From Arthrobacter sp. PGP41 (GTDB taxonomy: Bacteria > Actinomycetota > Actinomycetes > Actinomycetales > Micrococcaceae): a DNA stretch of 64,000 nt. Location of the stretch: positions 2,914,001-2,978,000 of the forward strand of contig NZ_CP026514.1 of the NCBI RefSeq assembly GCF_002953935.1. Reading direction: 5' to 3'. Made by a program: the position numbers and the translations under genes. The notes beneath the pieces were generated by a model, which made no database searches, was not told the DNA's origin, and saw only the letters and a program-made list of their open reading frames with translations. Shown piece after piece: positions 44,444 through 53,896 of this stretch. Positions within the stretch are counted from its first letter, which is position 1. Each line of letters begins with the position of its first letter.

Positions 44444-45585
44444 TGAACGCATCGACCGCCAACCCCGCGTTGGCTGACGCCGTCGCCGCTGCCCTGGCCA
44501 CGGTCATTGATCCCGAGCTCCGCCGCCCCATCACCGAGCTGGGCATGGTTGAGTCCGTCGACATTTCCGACGACGGCAGGGTCAGCCTTGCTGTCCTGCT
44601 CACCATTGCCGGCTGCCCGCTCCGGGACACCATTACGGCCGATGCCACAAAGGCGCTGCTGGCCGTCCCGGGAGTGGCCGCCGTCGACGTTGAGCTCAAG
44701 GTGATGACGCAGGAACAACGCGATGCCCTCAAGGAGCTGCTCCGCGGCGCCGGCGGCCAGCGCGGCATCCCGTTCAACCAGCCGGAGTCCCTCACCAGGG
44801 TCTATGCCGTGGCGAGCGGCAAGGGCGGCGTGGGAAAGTCCTCCGTGACCGTCAACCTTGCCTGCGCCCTCGCCGCCCAGGGCCTGCGGGTCGGGATCGT
44901 GGACGCGGATGTGTACGGCTTTTCGGTTCCTGGCCTCATGGGCATCACCCAACCGCCCACCCGCGTGGATGACATGATCCTTCCCCCGGTCGCCTATGGC
45001 GTGAAGGTGATCTCGATCGGGATGTTCGTCAGCGGCAACCAGCCCGTGGCCTGGCGCGGACCGATGCTCCACCGCGCCCTTGAGCAGTTCCTGACGGACG
45101 TCTACTTCGGCGACCTCGACGCCCTTTTCCTGGACCTGCCGCCCGGCACCGGTGACATTGCGATCTCAGTGGCCCAGCTCTTGCCGAAAGCCGAAATCCT
45201 GGTGGTCACCACACCGCAGGCTGCCGCTGCCGACGTCGCGGAGCGCGCCGGCGCCATAGCCACGCAGACTGGCCAGAAAGTGGCCGGCGTCATCGAGAAC
45301 ATGTCCTACCTGGAAATGCCCGACGGCGGCAGGATGGAACTGTTCGGAAGCGGCGGCGGGTCAGTCCTCGCCGAGCGGCTGACGGCAACGGTAGGCGCAG
45401 AGGTGCCGCTCCTGGGGCAGATACCGCTTGATATCCGGCTGCGGGAGGGCGGCGATTCCGGTGTCCCGATTGTCCTCGGGCAGGCGGATACACCCGCTGC
45501 CGCGGCGCTGTCCGGCATCGCCGGCCGGCTGGCGGCAAAGCCGCGCGGCCTGGCCGGGATGAAACTGGGGCTGCAGCCCCGCTAG
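44443..45585 (+). CDS. mrp: Mrp/ApbC-type P-loop ATPase, Fe-S carrier family
   Basis: 380 residues. N-terminal MIP18/DUF59 domain (VIDPELRRPITELGMVESVD, IAGCPLRDTI), then the deviant Walker A SGKGGVGKSS at 125-134 and VDADVYGFSVPGLMG, LFLDLPPGTGD. The CxxC that binds the bridging cluster in most Mrp/Nbp35 proteins is absent: the equivalent stretch reads ENMSYLEMPDGGRMELFG. This is probably a normal actinobacterial variant, but a classical cluster-carrier mechanism should not be assumed. Third gene of the operon with the MgtE-domain and DUF1003 proteins. Confidence 0.92.
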   Translation: MNASTANPALADAVAAALATVIDPELRRPITELGMVESVDISDDGRVSLAVLLTIAGCPLRDTITADATKALLAVPGVAAVDVELKVMTQEQRDALKELLRGAGGQRGIPFNQPESLTRVYAVASGKGGVGKSSVTVNLACALAAQGLRVGIVDADVYGFSVPGLMGITQPPTRVDDMILPPVAYGVKVISIGMFVSGNQPVAWRGPMLHRALEQFLTDVYFGDLDALFLDLPPGTGDIAISVAQLLPKAEILVVTTPQAAAADVAERAGAIATQTGQKVAGVIENMSYLEMPDGGRMELFGSGGGSVLAERLTATVGAEVPLLGQIPLDIRLREGGDSGVPIVLGQADTPAAAALSGIAGRLAAKPRGLAGMKLGLQPR

Positions 45586-45592
45586 GAAGCGG

Positions 45593-46000
45593 CTACGTGG
45601 CCTCGGTGTCGAAGGGCGCGGCCTCGCCGGGGGGCAAGGACTGGAGCACCCGTTCCGGCCGCCGCGGCGCAGCCTCCGCCGCCACAGCCGCGGCGCCGGA
45701 GACGGCAGCCACTGCAGCGGGCGCGCCGGCGCTCACCGGTTTGGAGTCGTCGTCCAGGAGCGCCTCTTTGATGATGCGCCGCGGATCGTACTGGCGGGGG
45801 TCGTACTTCTTCCAGTCGACATCATCGATGTCGATGCCCACTTCTTCCTTGATCTGCTCACGGGCACCGGACGCCATGCGCCGGACTTCCTTGACCAGAT
45901 TGGCCAGTTTCTGGGTGTATTCGGGCAGCCGCTGGGGACCGATCACCAGAACCCCAATGATCAGCAGAAGAAAGAACTCCGGGCCGTTGATTCCAAACAC
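45593..46000 (-). CDS. tatB: Sec-independent (Tat) translocase subunit TatB
   Basis: 135 residues. N-terminal membrane helix with the TatB signature MFGINGPEFFLLLIIGVLVI, GPQRLPEYTQKLANLVKEVR amphipathic helix, then an acidic/Ala-rich tail. It is convergent with mrp (7 bp apart) and lies downstream of the sigE-rseA pair, as in mycobacteria, but without the htrA gene that lies between there. GTG start with TAATCT 7 nt upstream, so it can also be transcribed on its own. Confidence 0.92.
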   Translation of the reverse strand: MFGINGPEFFLLLIIGVLVIGPQRLPEYTQKLANLVKEVRRMASGAREQIKEEVGIDIDDVDWKKYDPRQYDPRRIIKEALLDDDSKPVSAGAPAAVAAVSGAAAVAAEAAPRRPERVLQSLPPGEAAPFDTEAT

Positions 46001-46007
46001 TTTAGGA

Positions 46008-46013
46008 AGATTA
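46008..46013 (-). promoter_or_regulatory. -10 box TAATCT of tatB
   Basis: TAATCT, 7 nt, GTG 46000. Predicted leaderless start for tatB separate from sigE-rseA. Confidence 0.5.
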
Positions 46014-46069
46014 CCCTCTCCGGGCTGCCAGTGACGATTTCCGCCCGGGGGCCCGGGTGACTGTGCGTT

Positions 46070-46924
46070 CTACGGGGTGAAAAAGGCAACGATGCGGTTA
46101 ACTCCACGTTGCAGCCGCGTGCTGATTGGTTCCTCCGCCGCTTCCGGGGAGGCACCCGCGATACCTGCCGCGACGCCTTCCTCAGCCTGGGTGCCGAGCC
46201 GCTGCAGGATAGGCAGGGCATCGTCAGCCTCCTCGGCGGGCAAGTCGGACTCGTAGAGAAAGGTGTGGCCGGGCGTCCGGTAGGTTGCCGACCACGGCGA
46301 GGACCGCCACACCCGCAGGGGGCCGCTGTCCTGGCTGGTTATGGCCTGCGGGACGATCCGCTGTTCGGTCACCGTTGCATGGTGGGTTCCGTCGGTCAGC
46401 CGCAGCTCCACTGCCGGCTGGCCATTGAGCACGGTGGCCCTCGCGGACTCAAGCCGGAAGCCCATCGCTCCAAGCTCGGGGCATGCCCATCCTTCAGAAC
46501 GCAACTGGGTGAGCTGTTCCCCGGTCAGCTGCCTGCCGTCCGCAGGTGTCCGGGACGAGACGTGGGAGAGTGCGGCCTGGTTGCCTGTGGCGTCCCCCGG
46601 AAGGGGATCTCCTGCCGCGGCAAAAGCACCGGCGGCCAGCACGCCCGCAGCTGCCACACTGCCGCCTGCAGCCAGGGCAAGGACACGGACGGCGCTCCGG
46701 GACGACGCCGGCCGGTGAGAGTCTGCAGGAGGCATGGCGGCCAGCTCCTGCGTTCGGGCCAGCAGGCGGGCCGTCAGGTCGTCACTGGCCGGAGGGATGG
46801 GAGCATCCCGGAGCCGCTCCAGATACTGGCGCTCCCGCCGCACGGCTGAATGGCATTCGTGGCAGGACTGAAGGTGGCTGCGGGTGCGCTGATGCCTGCG
46901 TCCGAATGGGGAACGGGACCTCAT
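46070..46924 (-). CDS. Anti-sigma factor with zinc-binding (ZAS) motif, RseA-like
   Basis: 284 residues. The cytoplasmic N-terminus carries H17-x3-C21-x2-C24 (HLQSCHEC), the zinc-associated anti-sigma signature. A transmembrane segment lies at about 78-105 (VLALAAGGSVAAAGVLAAGA), and the extracytoplasmic C-terminal ~175 residues have no recognised sensor domain. It starts 7 bp after the sigE-like gene and should hold that sigma factor at the membrane until stress releases it. Confidence 0.88.
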   Translation of the reverse strand: MRSRSPFGRRHQRTRSHLQSCHECHSAVRRERQYLERLRDAPIPPASDDLTARLLARTQELAAMPPADSHRPASSRSAVRVLALAAGGSVAAAGVLAAGAFAAAGDPLPGDATGNQAALSHVSSRTPADGRQLTGEQLTQLRSEGWACPELGAMGFRLESARATVLNGQPAVELRLTDGTHHATVTEQRIVPQAITSQDSGPLRVWRSSPWSATYRTPGHTFLYESDLPAEEADDALPILQRLGTQAEEGVAAGIAGASPEAAEEPISTRLQRGVNRIVAFFTP

Positions 46925-46931
46925 GCGCCGT

Positions 46932-47546
46932 TCAGAGGATACCGGCGATGCGCGGCATGGACAGTTTCCGGCGCGACTGCTGCGGACGCGGATCCCGGTG
47001 GGCCAGCTTCTCCCGCAGCATGGTCCGGCCGCGGTGGATCCGGGAACGGACGGTGCCCAGCTTCACGCCCAGGGCTTCCGCCACTTCGTCGTAGGACAGC
47101 CCTTCAAGGTCGCACAGAACGACGGCGGCGCGGAAGTCAGGCGGCAGTTCCTCCAGCGCGGCCTGGACGTCCACATCGAGGTTGTTCAGCTCAAAGCTCT
47201 GTTCGGGGCCCGGTTCACGGCCGGGAAGCCGCGACTCAGCGTCCTCGGCAAGGGCATCGAACCTGATCCGGGTCTTCCTCCGTGCCTGGTCCAGGAAGAG
47301 GTTGGTGGTAATCCGGTGCAGCCAGCCGTCCAGGGTGCCGGGCTTGAAATTCTCCAGTGAGCGGAAGACGCGGACGAACACTTCCTGGGTGAGGTCCTCG
47401 GCGTCGTACTTGTTGCCGGTCAGGCGGTAGGCGAGCCGGTAGACTTTCGCCGAGTGGTTGGTGACCACTTCTTCCCAGGTGGGACGGACCCACTCCGGAT
47501 CAGGATGACTTGCTGCAGGGACAGGTGCCACTACTGAAGATGACAT
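46932..47546 (-). CDS. sigE: ECF RNA polymerase sigma factor, SigE-like
   Basis: 204 residues. Region 2 ([55 protein letters not shown]) and region 4 ([52 protein letters not shown]) are complete. Cotranscribed with its ZAS anti-sigma factor and near tatB, an O-methyltransferase and mrp, the neighbourhood of mycobacterial SigE (from memory). Probably an envelope/oxidative stress regulator. No certain autoregulatory ECF promoter was found upstream. Confidence 0.92.
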   Translation of the reverse strand: MSSSVVAPVPAASHPDPEWVRPTWEEVVTNHSAKVYRLAYRLTGNKYDAEDLTQEVFVRVFRSLENFKPGTLDGWLHRITTNLFLDQARRKTRIRFDALAEDAESRLPGREPGPEQSFELNNLDVDVQAALEELPPDFRAAVVLCDLEGLSYDEVAEALGVKLGTVRSRIHRGRTMLREKLAHRDPRPQQSRRKLSMPRIAGIL

Positions 47547-47772
47547 CGTCCACTCCCCTCGTGGAATGCTAACGCCCGGATACTGTTGACATCACTGATT
47601 CGGCGCCGGTCACCTTTTGGATGAGCGGATAATAATCATTTCAAACTTGTCTGGGAATTTCCTGATTGTCCGGAAGTTCAGCCGTGGGCGCAACCGCCCG
47701 CCTCCGCAGCTGTTGCCACCGGACACAGTAGGCTGTAAAGGACATTCCCCTGCCGCCCAGAAAGCGAAACCC

Positions 47773-48405
47773 ATGAGCGCCGACAAGTCCACCAGCTGGT
47801 CCTATGCAGAAGATCTGCCCGCTGAGGATGAGGTCATGCTTCGGGCCCGGGAGCGCTCCTTCGAGCTGGGTGTCACACCGGTTGGACCGGGGGTGGGCGC
47901 AGTCCTGACCGTGCTGGCGGCCGCGTCCAAAGCCCAGACCGCCGTCGAAATCGGGACCGGCGCCGGGGTCTCCGGCGTCTGCCTGCTCCGTGGCCTCGGC
48001 CCGCAGTCCGTCCTCACCACCATCGATGTGGACGTGGAGCACCTCAAGGCCGCCCGCGAGGCATTTTCCGAGGCAGGCAGCCCGGCCAACCGCACCCGCA
48101 CCATTTCCGGAAGGGCCGGTGACGTCCTGCCGCGCCTGACCGACAACGCCTACGACCTGGTGTTCATCGACGCCGACAAACCAGGGCTCCCGGGCTATGT
48201 TGAGCAGGCCATCCGGCTCCTGAAGCCCTCCGGCCTATTGATCATCAATGACGCGCTGGACAAGGACAAGGTTGCCAACCCCGCCGGCCGTGAAGCTACC
48301 ACAGTGGTCTTGCGCCAAATCGGTAAGGCAATCCGCGACGACGAGAGGCTTGCGTCCGCCATGCTTCCCACCGGTGACGGGCTGCTGGTAGCGGTCAAGA
48401 AGTAG
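47773..48405 (+). CDS. SAM-dependent O-methyltransferase (catechol/caffeoyl-CoA type)
   Basis: 210 residues from ATG 47773; the frame stays open upstream to 47617 but that part is unlike the family. SAM site AVEIGTGAGVSGVCLLRGLG, then LTTIDVDVEHLKAAREAFSE, and metal/catalytic stretch YDLVFIDADKPGLPGY with LLKPSGLLIINDALDKD. Divergent from sigE across about 226 bp, as Rv1220c is from sigE in M. tuberculosis. Substrate unknown. Confidence 0.92.
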   Translation: MSADKSTSWSYAEDLPAEDEVMLRARERSFELGVTPVGPGVGAVLTVLAAASKAQTAVEIGTGAGVSGVCLLRGLGPQSVLTTIDVDVEHLKAAREAFSEAGSPANRTRTISGRAGDVLPRLTDNAYDLVFIDADKPGLPGYVEQAIRLLKPSGLLIINDALDKDKVANPAGREATTVVLRQIGKAIRDDERLASAMLPTGDGLLVAVKK

Positions 48406-48417
48406 GCACGAAGATAC

Positions 48418-48455
48418 GCTCAGGGCCCGCAGCCTGCCGGCTGCGGGCCCTGAGC
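48418..48455. terminator. Bidirectional hairpin terminator
   Basis: Perfect 17-bp GC-rich stem (48418-48434 with 48439-48455), 4-nt loop, between the convergent O-methyltransferase and DUF3117 genes. Confidence 0.85.
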
Positions 48456-48462
48456 GGCACGA

Positions 48463-48630
48463 TTATTCGGTAACGCCGACGAGGCATTCCTTGAGGTTTG
48501 CTGCTTCGGCAGCGTTCAGCTCGACCACCAGGCGCCCGCCGCCCTCGAGCGGGACGCGCATGATCAGGCTGCGGCCCTCCTTGGTGACTTCCATTGGGCC
48601 GTCGCCGGTGCGTGGTTTCATAGCCGCCAT
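48463..48630 (-). CDS. DUF3117 small protein
   Basis: 55 residues: MAAMKPRTGDGPMEVTKEGR, then SLIMRVPLEGGGRLVVELNA, ending NLKECLVGVTE. This is the conserved actinobacterial DUF3117 family (cf. Rv1211, from memory), function unknown. GAGGGG lies about 10 nt upstream of the ATG. It stands alone between a terminator and a 233-bp gap; the second Met (MKPRTG) is an alternative start. Confidence 0.9.
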   Translation of the reverse strand: MAAMKPRTGDGPMEVTKEGRSLIMRVPLEGGGRLVVELNAAEAANLKECLVGVTE

Positions 48631-48863
48631 GAGGAATTCCCCTCCATTTTGTCCCAGGACTGATCAGCCCGGGCGGGCTGTGTCCGCATGTCGATCAAGC
48701 CGCTATGGCGGAGTGGATGGACACCGCCAAGGCTGAGCGTACTCTGAATGCTTTTTGTCCTTGCTTACTTACCATTATCGCGGAATTACCCGCACGTAGC
48801 TAATCGATGGACATTTCCAACGTCTTGCTATTTGAGTCCTGACCTGCACGAAAGTCCAAAAGG

Positions 48864-50129
48864 CTAGGGTGGATAATCCCCGCCGCCGGGCAATTGGGCC
48901 CAGGCCCACAACCACACGATCCAGACAATCTGCAGCAGCAGGAACATGATGACCATGGTCCACCGGTAGGCCCGCGAGCCGGATACCAAAACCGCACCCA
49001 GCGCGAGCGGAAACAGCGGCAGGAGCATGCGGAAGGTACTGGTCTGCGGATGCAGGAACACCACCAGGTAGCCCATGTAGCAGGCGCACCACAGCCGGAG
49101 CTCAACGCCGAGCTGCCGCACGGGCGGCAGGAACAGCATGGCGCCGAAAAGTGCCACGAAGACGAACGGCGCCAGCAGGCCCAGGACCGGGCCAAAGAGG
49201 TCGACGCCGGTATCGAACCAAGGCTTGAACGGCACCAGGTCGTGGCCCCGCCACACGGTTTCCGTCTTTGTATACGCCTGGATATCGCCTGTTGCTGCCC
49301 AGGCGGCGGCGGGCCAGGCAAGCGCCATCGCCCCGCCGACGGCGGTGAGGGCGGCCAGCGCCGCGAGGTCGCCGTTTGAGTGGGTTCCTTTCCGCTGCCC
49401 GTTGACGGCCGGGCGGGACCCGAACCGCTCCCACAGGTGGCGCAGGAGGAGCAGCCCGAGCATGGCCGCGAACGGGACACCCACCGGACGGGACAGGCAC
49501 AGGAGCACCACCACCGGGATGGACCACAGGTACTGCCTGCGGACCACCAGCAGCAATGCTGCCGCGAGCAGCAGCAGCGACAAGGACTCGGCGTAAGGCA
49601 CCTGGAGGATGGCGGACACCGGGAAGGTGGCAAAGAAGGCCACTCCCCATAAGGCGGAAGCATGGGCGGCCTTGTGCCGGAAGAGGATGTAGACAACCAG
49701 GGCCGCTCCCCACCCGGCCAGCATGGCGATGATGGTCAGCGAGGCAGCGGGGACAAGTCCGGTCAGTCCGCTGAGGCCTCCGGCCAGCGCAGGAAACAAC
49801 GGATAGAAGGCCCACGCGTTTTCCTGGACATTGCCGGCAGCATCAGTCGGCAGGACGGAGGGATAGCCCCTGGCGATGACCTGGCCGTACCAGCGCGCAT
49901 CCCAGATGTTGATGAAGTTCCAGTAATCCGGCTTGGCGGGGAACCATGGATTGGGCCCCTGGTGCAAAGCGGCAGCCATGAAGATGCCGGCGCTGACCAG
50001 CCGGGCTGCGAAGTAGATAGCGGTAACCTGCAGCCACCATGTCCAGCCTTGGATGGCCCGCCAGGCCTGTGCGGCCAACGCCTGAAGGGTCGGGACAAAT
50101 CCTGCCTGGCGCCGTGCCACCGTGCTCAC
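48864..50129 (-). CDS. GT-C-fold membrane mannosyltransferase-like protein (PIG-V family)
   Basis: 421 residues with about ten hydrophobic segments. The loop after the first membrane helix reads YWNFINIWDARWYGQVIARG, the W-D-x2-W-Y ... GYP motif of PIG-V-type polyprenyl-phosphate-mannose-dependent transferases; AFYPLFPAL and VPYAESLSLLLLAAALLLV are also typical. It likely adds a sugar to a lipid or protein outside the membrane. The GTG start overlaps the DivIVA-like gene stop (GTGA). Exact acceptor unknown. Confidence 0.83.
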   Translation of the reverse strand: MSTVARRQAGFVPTLQALAAQAWRAIQGWTWWLQVTAIYFAARLVSAGIFMAAALHQGPNPWFPAKPDYWNFINIWDARWYGQVIARGYPSVLPTDAAGNVQENAWAFYPLFPALAGGLSGLTGLVPAASLTIIAMLAGWGAALVVYILFRHKAAHASALWGVAFFATFPVSAILQVPYAESLSLLLLAAALLLVVRRQYLWSIPVVVLLCLSRPVGVPFAAMLGLLLLRHLWERFGSRPAVNGQRKGTHSNGDLAALAALTAVGGAMALAWPAAAWAATGDIQAYTKTETVWRGHDLVPFKPWFDTGVDLFGPVLGLLAPFVFVALFGAMLFLPPVRQLGVELRLWCACYMGYLVVFLHPQTSTFRMLLPLFPLALGAVLVSGSRAYRWTMVIMFLLLQIVWIVWLWAWAQLPGGGDYPP

Positions 50130-50509
50130 AGCGGGTCCTCATGAGGCGCAGTGCTGTGTCCGTCGGATTCCGGTCCACGCGGAGCTGCCATAGCCACCAG
50201 CGCTGCCCGAAGCCCGTCGATTTCCTGCTGTTTGGAGGCGAGCTGGTCCCGCAGCTCATCCAGGACCTGGTCCACCTGGTCCATCCGGTAGCCACGGAGG
50301 CCAAGGGAGAAACGCACGCGGTCAATGTCCTCCGGGGCTGCCTGTGCGGGCAGCAGGACCGGAGGAAGGTTGGCTGGCGGCTGCTCGAAACCGGCGCCGG
50401 GCAATCCGGGCAGGAGTCCTGCGCCCGTCTTGCCGGAACGCAGCCCCAGGCCGATCCAGAAGACCACCCCAATCAGCGCCATGGCCAGGAAAACCAGAAA
50501 AAAGCTCAC
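50126..50509 (-). CDS. Small membrane protein with DivIVA-like domain
   Basis: 127 residues from GTG 50509 with GGAAC upstream. A single N-terminal membrane helix (FFLVFLAMALIGVVFWIGLG), a Pro/Gly linker, then DRVRFSLGLRGYRMDQVDQV followed by LDELRDQLASKQQEIDGLRA: the 'F-x3-x-RGY' start of a DivIVA domain with coiled coil. Cotranscribed with the LOG gene and the GT-C protein; the same trio neighbourhood occurs around Rv1205-Rv1209 (from memory). Suggests a polar or septal envelope role. Confidence 0.8.
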   Translation of the reverse strand: MSFFLVFLAMALIGVVFWIGLGLRSGKTGAGLLPGLPGAGFEQPPANLPPVLLPAQAAPEDIDRVRFSLGLRGYRMDQVDQVLDELRDQLASKQQEIDGLRAALVAMAAPRGPESDGHSTAPHEDPL

Positions 50510-50558
50510 CGTTCCATCGTGCCAGACGGGATGGGGCGTCGCCGTCCGGACGCTCGGG

Positions 50559-51341
50559 CTACTCCGGCCGCTGCTCCCCGTTAAGCGAGGGGGTGATGGC
50601 AACGTGGAGCACCCGGTCCACCGCTTCAGCTGGATCATCCACCACCTGGATCAGGTCCAGGTCCTTTTCGGAGACCATGCCTTCCGCCACCAGGGTTCCC
50701 CTGATCCACTCGATCATGGGACCCCAGAATTCGACGCCGAGCAGCACGATGGGGAACGACGTCACCTTTCGCGTCTGCACCAGCACCATTGCCTCAAAAA
50801 GTTCGTCGAGCGTGCCCAGGCCTCCGGGCAGGACGATGAACCCCTGCGCGTACTTGACGAACATGGTTTTGCGGGCAAAGAAATACCTGAAATTGATGCC
50901 CAGGTCCACCCACTGGTTCAGGCCCTGCTCAAAGGGAAGTTCGATGCCCAGGCCCACGGACACGCCATTGCCTTCAACAGTGCCGCGGTTGGCGGCTTCC
51001 ATGGATCCGGGACCGCCGCCGGTGATGACGGCAACGCCCGCCTCGGCCAGTTTCCGCCCCACTTCCACACCCATTTCGTAGTAGGGGCTGCCGGGTTTGG
51101 TGCGCGCCGAACCGAAGACGCTTACGGCCTTACCGATGTCCGCCAGGGCACCGAAGCCTTCCACGAACTCGCTCTGGATGCGCAGGACACGCCAGGGGTC
51201 AGTGTGGACAAACTGCCCGGGACCCTTGGTGTCGAGCAGATGCTGGTCAGACATGTCCACGGCCGCCTGCTTGCGGCGAAGTTCAAGGGGGCCCTTACGG
51301 CGCGGCTGGGAATTTCTGGCCGGATCTGCGTTGATGCTCAT
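50559..51341 (-). CDS. LOG-family nucleotide 5'-monophosphate phosphoribohydrolase (TIGR00730 type)
   Basis: 260 residues, Rossmann-like lysine-decarboxylase-motif fold. [34 protein letters not shown] and [18 protein letters not shown] carry the PGGxGTxxE active-site motif. Family members release cytokinin-type bases from ribotides. ATG 51341 has TAGCCT 6 nt upstream, just beside a perfect 16-bp palindrome. First gene of the LOG-DivIVA-like-GT-C unit. Confidence 0.92.
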   Translation of the reverse strand: MSINADPARNSQPRRKGPLELRRKQAAVDMSDQHLLDTKGPGQFVHTDPWRVLRIQSEFVEGFGALADIGKAVSVFGSARTKPGSPYYEMGVEVGRKLAEAGVAVITGGGPGSMEAANRGTVEGNGVSVGLGIELPFEQGLNQWVDLGINFRYFFARKTMFVKYAQGFIVLPGGLGTLDELFEAMVLVQTRKVTSFPIVLLGVEFWGPMIEWIRGTLVAEGMVSEKDLDLIQVVDDPAEAVDRVLHVAITPSLNGEQRPE

Positions 51342-51347
51342 TCACCA

Positions 51348-51353
51348 AGGCTA
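51348..51353 (-). promoter_or_regulatory. -10 box TAGCCT of the LOG operon
   Basis: TAGCCT, 6 nt, ATG 51341. Predicted leaderless. Confidence 0.5.
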
Positions 51354-51369
51354 ACCTCCCGCGGGAGGT
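51354..51369. promoter_or_regulatory. Perfect 16-bp palindrome upstream of the LOG operon
   Basis: ACCTCCCGCGGGAGGT reads the same on both strands and abuts the LOG -10 box, within the -35 zone, in the 104-bp gap shared with gluA. Candidate operator. Confidence 0.5.
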
Positions 51370-51432
51370 ATCTCTTGAATCACGATCCGCAGGAAGTTGC
51401 GGTGATTCGCGTCATAAACAGATGTTGTTCGC

Positions 51433-51438
51433 TAGATT
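51433..51438 (+). promoter_or_regulatory. -10 box TAGATT of gluA
   Basis: TAGATT, 7 nt, ATG 51446; no Shine-Dalgarno. Supports the shorter start. Confidence 0.5.
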
Positions 51439-51445
51439 CTTTCTT

Positions 51446-52201
<756 letters not shown>

Positions 52202-52271
52202 TTCGCACCTGAACAAGCACTCCCAGTTCGCACCGAGGCCGTGACCCACGGCCATCAATGAAAGGAATGTC

Positions 52272-53159
52272 ATGAAGGCATTTATGACCCGGCGGAAATC
52301 ATTCTTCGTGGCGGCTACCGCTGCCCTCGCCCTGTCCCTGAGCGCCTGTGGCGGAGGCGGCACGGGCACCACGGCCGATCCCACTGTGGCCGAGAAGCCG
52401 TCCTTCGCTGCCGGCACCACCATGGAGAAGCTCTCCAAGGCCGGCAGCATCAAAATCGGAACCAAGTTCGACCAGCCGCTCTTCGGCCAGGTGGGCCTGG
52501 ACGGCAAGCCGGTCGGGTTCGACGTCGAAATCGGCAAGCTGATCGCCGCCAAGCTGGGCATCGCCGCTGACAAGATCGAATGGTCCGAGACCGTCTCCGC
52601 CAACCGCGAACCCTTCATCGAGCAGGGCAAGGTGGACCTGGTGATCGCCACGTACACCATCAACGACAAGCGCAAGCAGGTAGTCAGCTTCGCCGGGCCG
52701 TACTACGAGGCCGGACAGGCCCTCATGGTGAACAAGGACAACGACTCCATCAAGAAGCCTGAAGACGTCAAGGGCAAGAAGGTCTGCTCCGTGACGGGTT
52801 CGACGCCGGCCGCCACCATCGTGGAGAAGTACGGGGCAGAGCTGGTCCCCGCCGCAACCTACTCCGCATGCCTGGAACCGCTGCGCAACAAGCAGGTTGA
52901 AGCAGTCACCACCGACAACGTCATCCTCGCCGGCTTCGTGGACAAGGAACCGGACGCCTTCAAGCTGGCCTCCGACGAAACGTTCACCAAGGAGCCCTAC
53001 GGCATCGGCCTGAAGAAGGACGACACCGAGTTCCGCAACTGGATCAATGACCAGCTGGAGTCCTTCGAAAAGGACGGAAGCTACAAGAAGGCCTGGGAGG
53101 CAACCGCCGGCACTGTCATTAAGACTGCGCCCAGCCTGCCCGCAATCAACCGCTACTAG
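52272..53159 (+). CDS. gluB: Glutamate-type ABC transporter substrate-binding lipoprotein
   Basis: 295 residues. Signal peptide with lipobox LSLSAC, so the Cys before GGGG is lipidated. SBP_bac_3 fold: IKIGTKFDQPLFGQVGLDGK, GFDVEIGKLIAAKLG, VDLVIATYTINDKRKQVVSF. Two Cys in the mature part (KVCSVTG and SACLEPL) could form a disulfide as in GluB-like proteins. Clear AAAGGAA ribosome site. Glutamate specificity is inferred from order and similarity, not proven. Confidence 0.9.
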   Translation: MKAFMTRRKSFFVAATAALALSLSACGGGGTGTTADPTVAEKPSFAAGTTMEKLSKAGSIKIGTKFDQPLFGQVGLDGKPVGFDVEIGKLIAAKLGIAADKIEWSETVSANREPFIEQGKVDLVIATYTINDKRKQVVSFAGPYYEAGQALMVNKDNDSIKKPEDVKGKKVCSVTGSTPAATIVEKYGAELVPAATYSACLEPLRNKQVEAVTTDNVILAGFVDKEPDAFKLASDETFTKEPYGIGLKKDDTEFRNWINDQLESFEKDGSYKKAWEATAGTVIKTAPSLPAINRY

Positions 53160-53245
53160 GCGGCCCGTTCGTTGCCGGGACCGGTCCGCCGGTCCCGGCA
53201 ACGCCACGCCTTCCCTTCCGTCCACTCCCAGAGCCGAAGGATCAC

Positions 53246-53896
53246 ATGGACGTCATTCTTGAAAACCTGCCCCTGTACTGGAACGGTTTTCTCCGCACCC
53301 TCTTTCTTTCAGCCGTATCCGGGATCATCGCGCTCGTGCTGGGCACGCTCCTTGCGGCTGCCAGGGTTTCTCCGGTTGCTGCCCTGCGCGGCTTCAGCAC
53401 CGTCTACGTCGAGGTTCTCCGGAACACACCCCTGACCATCGCCTTTTTCTTCGCGGCCGTCGTGCTCCCCCGCCTCGGGGTCAAATTTGAGCAGTTCGAG
53501 ATTGCCGCGATCATTGCCCTCAGTACCTACACCGCAGCGTTCATCGCCGAAGCTGTCCGCTCTGGTGTCAACAGTGTTCCGGTGGGACAGGCTGAGGCCG
53601 CCCGCAGTATTGGCATGAAGTTCGGCCAGGTGCTGTCCCTCATCATCCTGCCGCAGGCCTTGAGGACGGTGATCCCGCCGCTGATCAACATCCTGATCGC
53701 CCTGGTGAAGAACTCGTCCGTGGCCGGCGCGTTCTTTGTCCTGGAACTCTTCGGCTACGGCCGGCAACTGGCCAACGCCAACGGTGACGCCGTCATCGCG
53801 GTGCTGCTGGGTACTGCGTTCTTCTATCTGCTCCTCACCGTTCCGCTGGGCATCCTGGCCAGCACGGTGGAACGAAAGGTGGCGATTGCCCGATGA
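53246..53896 (+). CDS. gluC: Glutamate-type ABC transporter permease
   Basis: 216 residues, polar amino-acid permease with about five membrane helices. EAA loop VGQAEAARSIGMKFGQVLSL. GAAGGA lies 6 nt before the ATG. Overlaps the next permease gene by 4 bp (ATGA), so the two are made together and presumably form a heterodimer. Confidence 0.92.
   Translation: MDVILENLPLYWNGFLRTLFLSAVSGIIALVLGTLLAAARVSPVAALRGFSTVYVEVLRNTPLTIAFFFAAVVLPRLGVKFEQFEIAAIIALSTYTAAFIAEAVRSGVNSVPVGQAEAARSIGMKFGQVLSLIILPQALRTVIPPLINILIALVKNSSVAGAFFVLELFGYGRQLANANGDAVIAVLLGTAFFYLLLTVPLGILASTVERKVAIAR

Noticed and set aside
47547..47660. Autoregulatory ECF (GGAAC/GTT-type) promoter before sigE
   Set aside because: Only partial matches (for example GGACAA and GTTT with a 19-bp gap); too weak to call.
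51345..51363. IdeR/DtxR iron box at the LOG promoter (AGGTTAGCCT on the minus strand)
   Set aside because: One half-site fits well but the other does not; overall about 12 of 19 positions, and the TAGCCT part is explained by the -10 box.
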